NCBI GenBank assembly: GCA_035765415.1
Contig: DASTXR010000057.1
Span: 47,677-111,676, forward strand
DNA from: CADEED01 sp035765415
Lineage (GTDB): Bacteria; Pseudomonadota; Gammaproteobacteria; Steroidobacterales; Steroidobacteraceae
DNA: 64,000 bases
Reading direction: 5' to 3'
Position 1 is the first letter of the stretch; each line of letters starts with the position of its first letter. The notes beneath the pieces are model-generated. The model saw only the letters and a list, made by a program, of their open reading frames with translations. It made no database searches and was not told the origin of the DNA. Shown in pieces: positions 52,488-61,600 of the stretch. A program made the position numbers and the translations under genes.

Positions 52488-55487
52488 TCAGTCGAGCCTC
52501 CTGCCCTCGAAGTCTCCATCCCGATAACCCCTAAACCCCGTAACCTTCCCTGCCGCATCGCGCGTGAAAATGATCTGCGCGTTGAAGAACGTCACGTAGA
52601 ACGTGGTCTCGTTCTCCGCCAGCAGCCCGCTCTCGGCGCCGTTGGACAGCACCATGAGCTGATCTCCTTTCCTGAACACCGAAACGACGGGGCCTCCGTC
52701 GATCTGGTAGCGACCCACGTAACTGTCGAGGATCTTCGCATCGAGCCTGAGATTCCTGTCCGGCCGGCCGAGCTGCCGCCCGTTCGCGCGAAGATCCGCG
52801 TTGCCGGGGTAACTCAGCGCGTTGGCATAGCGCCAGTTGTAGTCGAAGCTCCCGGACACGACGTTCAGCGCGCGCGCCGTCGCCTTTTGTTTGAACGCGG
52901 GCGCGCGTCCATCGATGACGACGTAGTCGAAGTCGTCGCGCCGATATGGGTTCGGGTCGGCAAAGTACATGCCCCTGGTCGACGTGCCCGCGAACACCTG
53001 CACGTATCGCTCGGAATTCTTCGGGTTCGGATACAGCAGGTGGACCGCGGCGTCCCTGGCCTTGAACTCCTTGCCGTCGATATGAACCGCGTCGCGCGAG
53101 AGGCGCAGCGGCAATGCGGACGCGAGCTTCGCGGTCACCTTGTTGGCATCGGGCCCGCCGATGAGCATCAGCGAATAACGCGCGATGTCGGCATCGGATA
53201 TTTCGGTATCGAGAAACACTCGCGGTGACACTTTCTGCCAGTCCTTCCACGCATCGACGAATTCCTGCGCCTTCTCCCTGCACGCCGCCACCATCTCCGG
53301 GTCTTTCGACGACGTGCCGACGACCACCGCGAACGGCGCGAGGAAGAAGTCGGTGGCATGCCCCGGCAGCGTCGGCGTCTTGTACAGCTTCGCCGGCTTG
53401 TACGCAGCGCTGGTCAGCCGCAGCGCGCCGCCGGTGACGCGCAACTCGCGCGCCGCTCCGTTCCACACCACGCGCACGGGCTTCGAACGGTCGATCAACG
53501 CGTCACCGGGCGTCAGCACGATGTCGAGCACGTTGTCGGTGTCGAGCCGGATGACGTTGCGATCCACCACCTCGGCGTCCACGCGCATGAAAGCCAGCGG
53601 GTTTTCCGACTGCTGCACGCGCGCCCACCACGCGGCGGCGTTGCGCAGCTCCGCGGATCGGATGCGCACCTTGCGCGGATTCGGATCGCGCCGGGTTTTC
53701 AGGAACCAGTCGCCGCTCAACTCGGCGTTGCCGATGGCCAGCGCCTCGTGCCCTTTGCCCGGGTACTCGTGGTATCGAACGTCGTAGCCCCAGCGCTGCA
53801 GTAGTTTGACACCCCAGCGCGACCAGTCCACGTCGACCGCCTGGTCGACATCGCCGTGGTGAACCAGGATCGGCGTGTTGATGAGGCTCTCGGCCATCGA
53901 CCAGGAGCTGTCCTTCTCCAGGATGAACCGGTCGATGGGCTCGAGCCTGGCCAGCTCCTCTTCCGACATCTGCGAGCGATAGTCCGCGCCGCCGAATATC
54001 GGCGCGATGGCCGCGAACAGCTCGGGGTGGCGCGTCGACACGTTCCACGTGCCCCAGCCGCCCATCGAATCGCCGGTGAGATACACGCGATCTTCGTCCA
54101 CGCTGAACAGGCGCCTGGCTTCGGCGATGCCGCGCAGGATGTCGTTGTCGGCGAAACCCATGTATCGCACGTTGCCGCGGCCGTGCGGCTCCACGTAGAT
54201 CACGCCCTGCCGGTTCGCGAATTCGGTTTCGGGACCATGCCGGTTGTCCACGCTCCACCAGCGCCAGTACTCGGGATTCGCCGGGTTGTAGCCATGCATC
54301 TGGATGATCATGGGCCACTTCTTCGCCGCGTCGTAGTTGGACGGCAGGTAGGCGCGCGCATACTGCGGGCTGCCGTCCGTCTCGTCGATCCACGCCATGC
54401 GCACGAAGCCATTGGCGCGAATGCGCGCGGGCTTGCCGGCGCGTTCCAGCATCAGCTCGTCGAATTCCATGAGCGGCGAGTGGATCTTTCCCCACGGATT
54501 GCCGCGGGCGTCGGCCAGTTTTCCGCCGAGGCGGTCGTCCACCATGCTGGCCAGCATCCTGAGCGTGGCGCCTTCGGGCTTCGACGCGTCCGCCTTCGCC
54601 GCTTCGGCGGCGAGATCGCGCGCCTTCGACAGCGCTTCGCCCTTGTACCAGGGCAGGTGCGTGACCGTGAGCGCCCCTTCGACATTCGTGGTGCTGCACC
54701 GGGCCTCGTAAGGACCGTCGGGCCAGGATTTGCCATCGATATACAACTGTTCGCCGCGCGGCGCGGTCGCCGTGAACATCACCGTACCGCCGGGCGCTAT
54801 CACTTCCACTTTCACGGGTGGTGCATCCGCCCGCTTGCCATTCACATCCGTGTTCAGAGAAAAGCCGGCCGGCATGAAGCCGACGATCGACGGCCCGATT
54901 TCCGCAACGCGCCTCAGCACGGATCCCGTTTCCAGGACGCGCAGCATGAACACGCCGTCGGCGGGTAGTTTCACCAGCACGGCATTGGCACCCGCAGCGA
55001 GGTCGACCTCGATCTGGTCTTCATCGGCCGTGAGCGAGCGCGCTCCATCCCGGGCGTGTACCGGCTTGCCGTTGACCCAGACGCGCGCACCACCATCGCT
55101 CCCGAACGAGAGCGTGGCCTTGCCCGCGCTGGCGCGATTCACCGTGGTGAATGCGAAACCCACGGCGCCATCCCGCGATCCCTGGAAGTCGGTGAAATTC
55201 ATGGCGTCGCCCCAACTCTTGTGGGGGCGCCATTCGACGTTGCCGCCTTCGGTGGGTTGCGCCCCCGCCTCAGGCCGCGCATCACCCAGGCACTCGGCTG
55301 CCAACGTGCACTTGATAGGGCCGGCGACAGTCCACTGGCGAATGAAGCTCGTGTCTCCACGCTCCCAGGGCTGACGCATCTCATCCTTGAGTTTGGGAAC
55401 GGGTGGCGCCTGCTGTGCACCCGCGTTTGCAAACACACCCAGCAGAAACACCGCAACCGGTGTTGCGATCCGCATGACTTTGTTCAA
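52488..55487 (-). CDS. Large exported esterase with prolyl-oligopeptidase-like hydrolase domain and C-terminal DUF3471
   Basis: Exported multidomain hydrolase, about 999 aa. The start chosen is TTG at 55487, which has GAGGGGAGT at proper distance; ATG 55475 is next. Signal peptide ends near NAGAQQ. An N-terminal PA14/beta-sandwich part (about 30-300) contains GGARVWVNGKPVHAR. The esterase domain has YLPSNYDAAKKWPMIIQMHGYNP, the elbow G-D-S-M-G with Ser474, HHGDVDQAVD (Asp) and YPGKGHEAL (His). The C-terminus (SYVGRYQIDGGPVVSVFRKG...FEGRRLD) is DUF3471-like. Substrate probably an acylated polysaccharide. Confidence 0.83.
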   Translation of the reverse strand: MNKVMRIATPVAVFLLGVFANAGAQQAPPVPKLKDEMRQPWERGDTSFIRQWTVAGPIKCTLAAECLGDARPEAGAQPTEGGNVEWRPHKSWGDAMNFTDFQGSRDGAVGFAFTTVNRASAGKATLSFGSDGGARVWVNGKPVHARDGARSLTADEDQIEVDLAAGANAVLVKLPADGVFMLRVLETGSVLRRVAEIGPSIVGFMPAGFSLNTDVNGKRADAPPVKVEVIAPGGTVMFTATAPRGEQLYIDGKSWPDGPYEARCSTTNVEGALTVTHLPWYKGEALSKARDLAAEAAKADASKPEGATLRMLASMVDDRLGGKLADARGNPWGKIHSPLMEFDELMLERAGKPARIRANGFVRMAWIDETDGSPQYARAYLPSNYDAAKKWPMIIQMHGYNPANPEYWRWWSVDNRHGPETEFANRQGVIYVEPHGRGNVRYMGFADNDILRGIAEARRLFSVDEDRVYLTGDSMGGWGTWNVSTRHPELFAAIAPIFGGADYRSQMSEEELARLEPIDRFILEKDSSWSMAESLINTPILVHHGDVDQAVDVDWSRWGVKLLQRWGYDVRYHEYPGKGHEALAIGNAELSGDWFLKTRRDPNPRKVRIRSAELRNAAAWWARVQQSENPLAFMRVDAEVVDRNVIRLDTDNVLDIVLTPGDALIDRSKPVRVVWNGAARELRVTGGALRLTSAAYKPAKLYKTPTLPGHATDFFLAPFAVVVGTSSKDPEMVAACREKAQEFVDAWKDWQKVSPRVFLDTEISDADIARYSLMLIGGPDANKVTAKLASALPLRLSRDAVHIDGKEFKARDAAVHLLYPNPKNSERYVQVFAGTSTRGMYFADPNPYRRDDFDYVVIDGRAPAFKQKATARALNVVSGSFDYNWRYANALSYPGNADLRANGRQLGRPDRNLRLDAKILDSYVGRYQIDGGPVVSVFRKGDQLMVLSNGAESGLLAENETTFYVTFFNAQIIFTRDAAGKVTGFRGYRDGDFEGRRLD

Positions 55488-55583
55488 TGGACTCCCCTCG
55501 TGTGCATCGAAACCGGCAGGCACTATGCCAGTGGTTCAGACGAGCAGAACATGAATCTGGTTGCGAGAGCCCGTCGCGCAGGC

Positions 55584-55617
55584 AAAAAAAAAGAGCCCGC
55601 GCATCACGCGCGGGCTC
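55584..55617 (-). terminator. Intrinsic terminator of the RTX gene
   Basis: On the minus strand: 10-bp stem GAGCCCGCGC / GCGCGGGCTC (55608-55617 with 55593-55602), 5-nt loop, then nine T. It ends the RTX transcript before the esterase gene. Confidence 0.94.
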
Positions 55618-55634
55618 CTTGCGGCGCTGTCGGT

Positions 55635-58600
55635 TCAGTCGAGCCTGGCGAATTCCGGGCCGGTCGTGCTCCCGCGCAACCCGGGCGCGGCGACACCAAA
55701 GCCGGTGTCGTTGGCGACCGGCGCGGGCGCGAAGCCGATGCCGTTCAACCCGCGACCGGGTGCGAGATCCGCTGCGAAATCCCCGTCCGGCGAACCATCC
55801 TCGGTACCACGGAAGTCGAGCACGGCATCCATGAGCGACCAGGATGCGGCCGCGCTCTGCGCCTCAGCCACACCCGACGTCGGTCCTGCGTTCGAAGACG
55901 TCGCAGCCGTGAATTGCGTCATGGCCGCCTCGACCAGCCGCTGGCTCAACATGGCGTTGAACTGCGAACCGCTCGAGTTCTGCTGCACCGGGATGCCCTG
56001 GATAGCGGCGACATCCCAGACTGTGCCATCCGCGAATGTCACCCGCTCGATCGCGTTGTAGTACACATCGGCGTACCAGTTCTTCACCGTCACCTTGTCG
56101 GTGTCACTGAAGCGGAACGTGAGGTCGTTGCCCGTGCGGATCAGCGTGACGGAAGCGGGAGTAATTCCCGCGCCCAGTTGCAACGTATCCGCATAGGCGG
56201 CGGTGCCATAACCGTAGTCGGTGATGGTGTCGATGCCGTCACCCAGGTTGTATACGAACACCGTCGACGAATGGCTGGCGCCCGTCAACGTGTCGTTGCC
56301 CGCGCCACCGTCGATCGTTCCATTGCCACTGATGGTGTCCGCACCCGCGCCGCCGCGCAGCACGTTCGCGCCCGAAGAGTCGTTGATGACGTCGTCACCG
56401 ACGCCGCCTTCGAGGGTGTCATTGCCACCGTCGCCGTTCAGGTTGTCGTTGCCGTCACCGCCCATGAGCGCATCGTTGCCCTCGCCACCCCGCAGCGTGT
56501 CGTTGCCGGCTGAGCCTGACAGCGTGTCGACTCCGCCCGCGCCGTTGAGCGCGTCGTTGCCGTCACCGCCGTCGATGATGTCGATGCCTTCCCAACCGTT
56601 GATGGTGTCCGCGGCGGAAGTGCCCGTGAACGGTGTCGTGGTCATGCCGTACATCATGGCGTGGTTCCACACCGTGCCATCGGCAAAAGTCACGTTCTCG
56701 ATCGCGTTGTAGTAGACGTCCGAGTACCAGTTCTTCACCGTGATCTGGTCGGTCTCGCTGATGCGGAACAGAAGATCGTTCCCCGTGCGCACCAGCGTGA
56801 CGGAGGCCGGCGTGATGCCCGCGCCCAACTGCAGCGTGTCGGCATAAGCGGCGGTGCCATAACCATAGTCGGTGATGGTGTCGATGCCGTCGCCCAGGTT
56901 GTACACGAACACCGTCGAGGCGTGGCTGGCGCCCGTCAACGTATCGTTGCCCGCCCCACCGTCGATCGTTCCATTGCCACTGATGGTGTCCGCACCCGCG
57001 CCGCCGCGCAGCACGTTCGTGCCCGAAGAGTCGTTGATGACGTCGTCACCGGCGCCACCGTCGAGCGTGTCGTTGCCACCATCACCGTTCAGATTGTCGT
57101 TACCGTCCCCACCGAGCAGCGAATCATTGCCATCGCCGCCCCGCAGCGTGTCGTTGCCGGCTGAGCCTGACAGCGTGTCGACACCGCCCGCGCCGTTGAG
57201 CGTGTCGTTGCCATCGCCACCGTCGATGATGTCGACGCCCTCCCAACCGTTGATGGTGTCTGCCGCGGACGTGCCGGCGAACTGCGTCGTGGTCATTCCG
57301 TACATCGCGGCGTGGTTCCACACCGTGCCGTCGGCAAACGTCACGTTCTCGATGGCGTTGTAGTAGACGTCCGAGTACCAGTTCTTCACCGTGATCTGGT
57401 CGGTCTCGCTGATGCGGAACAGGAGATCGTTGCCGACGCGGGTCAGCGTGACGGATGCGGGCGTGATGCCTGCGCCGAGCTGCAGCGTGTCGGCATACGC
57501 AGCCGTGCCGTAGCCATAGTCGGTGATGGTATCGATGCCATCGCCCAGGTTGTAGACGAACACCGTCGACGAATGACTGGCGCCCGTCAGCGCATCGTTG
57601 CCCGTGCCACCGTCTATCGTTCCATTGCCGCTGATGGTGTCCGCACCCGCGCCGCCGCGCAGCAGGTTCGCGCCCGAAGAGTCATTGATGACGTCGTCAC
57701 CGGCGCCACCGTCGAGCGTGTCGTTGCCGCCATCGCCATTCAGGTTGTCGTTGCCATCGCCACCCTGCAGCGTATCGACGGCGTCACCGCCTCGCAGCGT
57801 GTCATTGCCCGAACCACCGGTCAGCGTGTCGGTGCCGCCAGCACCATTCAGCGTGTCGTTGCCATCACCGCCGTCGATGATGTCGATGCCTTCCCAGCCG
57901 TTGATGGTGTCTGCCGCGGCAGTGCCTGCGAACTGCGTCGTGGTCATGCCGTACATCGCGGCGTGGTTCCACACCGTCCCATCGGCAAACGTCACGTTCT
58001 CGATCGCGTTGTAGTAGACGTCGGCGAACCAGTTCTTCACCGTGACCTGGTCGGTCTCGCTGATGCGAAACAGGAGATCGTTGCCGACACGGGTCAGTGT
58101 CACGGATGCGGGAGTAATTCCCGCGCCGAGCTGCAGCGTATCGGCATAAGCGGCGGTGCCATAACCGTAGTCGGTGATGGTGTCGATGCCGTCGCCCAGG
58201 TTGTAGACGAACACAGTCGAGGAGTGACTGGCGCCCGTCAACGTGTCGTTGCCCGCGCCACCTTCGATGGTTCCGTTGCCATTGATGGTGTCCGCGCCCA
58301 CACCACCGCGCAGCACGTTCGCGCCCGACGAATCATTGATGACGTCGTCACCGGCGCCACCTTCGAGCGTGTCATTGCCGCCGTCACCGTTCAGGTTGTC
58401 GTTGCCATCGCCACCGTGCAACGTATCGACGGCGTCACCGCCTCGCAGCGTGTCATTGCCCGAACCACCGGTCAGCGTGTCGGTGCCGCCCGCGCCGTTG
58501 AGCGTGTCGTTGCCATCGCCACCGTCGATGATGTCGATGCCCTCCCAACCGTTGATGGTGTCCGCGGCGGACGTGCCCACGAAAGGTGTGGTGGTCATGC

Positions 58601-61600
58601 CGTACATCGTCGCGTGCGTCCAGACCGTCCCGTCGGCAAACGTCACGTTCTCGATGGCGTTGTAGTAGACGTCGGCGAACCAGTTCTTCACCGTGACCTG
58701 GTCGGTCTCGCTGAAGCGGAGCAACATGTCGTTGCCGATGCGGGTCAGCGTCACGGATGCGGGCGTGATGCCCGCGCCCAACTGCAAGGTATCCGCATAA
58801 GCAGCCGTGCCATAACCATAGTCGGTGATGGTGTCGATGCCATCGCCCAGGTTGTACACGAACACCGTCGACGCGTGGCTGGCGCCCGTCAACGTATCGT
58901 TGCCCGTGCCACCGTCGATCGTTCCATTGCCACTGATGATGTCCGCGCCCGCGCCGCCGCGCAGCGCGTTCGCGCCCGAAGAGTCGGTGATCGTGTCGCT
59001 GCCTTCACCGCCTTCCAGCGTGTCGTTGCCGCCCTCGCCCTGGAGGTTGTCATCACCTTCGCCTCCGGCCAGCAGGTCATTGCCATCGCCACCGCGAATG
59101 GTGTCGTTGCCCGAACCGCCGCTCAGCGAATCGTTGCCACCCATGCCGTAGATGGTGTCGTTGCCCTCCGCGCCGTCGATGAGGTCGATGCCTCCCCAAC
59201 CGTTGATGGTGTCGTTGCCGCTGGTGCCGACGAACTGCTGGCCGACGAACGTCTGCATGGTCGCCTGGTCCCAAACCGTTCCATCGGCGAACGTCACGAG
59301 TTCGATGCCGTTGTAGTAGACGTCGGCGAACCAGTTCTTCACCGTGATCTGGTCGGTCTCGCTGAAGCGGAATGTCAGGTCGTTTCCAGTACGAATGAAC
59401 GTCACCGAAGCCGGCGTGATGCCCGCGCCCAGTTGCAGCGTGTCGGCATACGCAGCCGTGCCGTAGCCATAGTCGGTGATGGTGTCGATGCCATCGCCCA
59501 GGTTGTATACGAACACCGTCGACGAGTGGCTGGCGCCCGTCAGTGCATCGTTGCCCGTGCCACCTTCGATGGTGCCGTTGCCGCTGATGGTGTCCGCGCC
59601 CGCGCCGCCGCGCAGCAGGTTCGCGCCCGACGAATCGTTGATGACGTCATCGCCGATGCCTCCTTCGAGGGTGTCGTTGCCGGCGTCGCCGTTCAGATTG
59701 TCGTTGCCGTCACCACCCGTGAGCGCATCGTTGCCATCGCCACCCCGCAGCGTGTCATTCCCCAAACCACCGGCCAGCGTGTCGGTACCGCCAGCGCCAT
59801 TGAGCGTGTCGTTGCCATCGCCACCGTCGATGATGTCGATGCCTTCCCAGCCACTGATGGTGTCCGCGGTGGATGTGCCCACGAACGGCGTCGTGGTCAT
59901 GCCGTACATCGTGTCGTGGGTCCACACCGTACCGTCGGCGAACGTGATTCGCTCGATGGCGTTGTAGTACACGTCGGAGTACCAGTTCTTCACCGTGATC
60001 TGGTCGGTCTCGCTGAAGCGGAACAACATGTCGTTGCCCGTCCGGATCAGCGTGACGGATGCGGGAGTAATTCCCGCGCCCAGTTGCAGCGTGTCCGCGT
60101 AAGTGGCCGTGCCATAACCGTAGTCGGTGATGGTGTCGATGCCGTCGCCCAGGTTGTAGACGAACACGGTCGACGAATGGCTGGCGCCCGTCAGCGCATC
60201 GTTACCCGTGCCGCCTTCGATGATTCCGTTGCCGCTGATGGTGTCCGCGCCGGCGCCGCCGCGCAGCACGTTCGCGCCCGACGAATCGTTGATGACGTCG
60301 TCACCCTCGCCGCCTTCGACCGTGTCGTTGCCGCCGTCGCCGTTCAGGTTGTCGTTGCCGTCGCCACCCGTGAGCGCATCGTTGCCCTCGCCACCACGCA
60401 GCGTGTCGTTGCCCAAACTACCGGCGAGCGTGTCGGAGCCGCCCGCACCGTTGAGCGTGTCGTTGCCATCGCCACCGTCGATGATGTCGATGCCGTCCCA
60501 ACCGTTGATGGTGTCGTTGCCGCTGGTTCCCGTGAACGGGTCGATGGCGAGCTGCTGCATCGTCGCCTGGTCCCATACCGTGCCGTCGGCAAACGCGATT
60601 CGCTCGATGGCGTTGTAATAGACGTCGGCGAACCAGTTCTTCACCGTGATCTGATCGGTCTCGCTGAAGCGAAGTGTCAGGTCGTTGCCGGTGCGCACGA
60701 ACGAGAAGGAGCCCGGCACAATGCCCGCGCCGAGTTGCAGCGTGTCGGCGTAAGCGGCACTGCCATAACCATAGTCGGTGATGGTGTCGATGCCGTCGCC
60801 GAGGTTGTACACGTACACCGTGGGTGAGTAGCTGGCGCCGCTCAACGTATCGTTGCCCGTGCCACCTTCGATGGTTCCGCTGCCGTGGATGGTGTCCGCG
60901 CCTTCGCCACCCCGCAGCAGGTTCGCGCCCGAAGTGTCGTTGATGATGTCGTCACCCGCGCCGCCTTCGGCCGTGTCGTTGCCGGCGCCACCGTCGAGCA
61001 CATCCTGCCTGGCGCTGCCATTCAGTGTGTCATCGCCCTCGGCGCCATACAGCGAGGAACCGGTGACATGCGCCGTGAGCACATCGTGACCGCTGGTGCC
61101 GGTCTGAACTTTCGCCTTGATGTCGACAATATCCCAGAGCGTGCCGTCGGACAGCCGAATGCCGTTGATGGCGTAATCGTCGCTGTAGAAGAAGTTGCTG
61201 ATCGTGATCCGGTCCGTGGTGCCGACGATCGACACCACGAGATCCGAGGAGTAACGCGTGAGCAATACGTCGTTGATGCCAACATCGGGGCCGAGGCGCA
61301 GCTCGTCGCGCTTGTCCACGCCAAGGTCGTAGGCATTGACGACATCCTGGCCATCGCCGCGGCCGAAGACGAACACGTCATCGCCGCCCTCGCCGTTCAG
61401 GTGGTCGTTACCCGCGCCGCCGGCCAGGACGTCTTCGTTCGCGCCGCCATACAGGTAGTCGTCTCCCGCTCCGCCGATCAGCGTGTCGACACCGGCCTCG
61501 CCGTACATGTAGTCGCGCCCGGCATTGCCTAACAAGATGTCCGCACCGCCACCGCCGCGAAGCGATTCCACCTCGTTGCCCGCCTGGTTGCGGCCGATGA

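Noticed and set aside
57312..60827. A plus-strand open frame of about 1170 codons opposite the RTX repeats
   Set aside because: It is antisense to the RTX gene and stays open only because the repeated GC-rich units lack stops in that frame; its Val/Arg-rich low-complexity product has no domain and no ribosome binding site.
56000..60850. CRISPR-like periodic repeats
   Set aside because: The period is 651 bp, in frame, and encodes RTX units; there are no short repeats with unique spacers and no cas genes.
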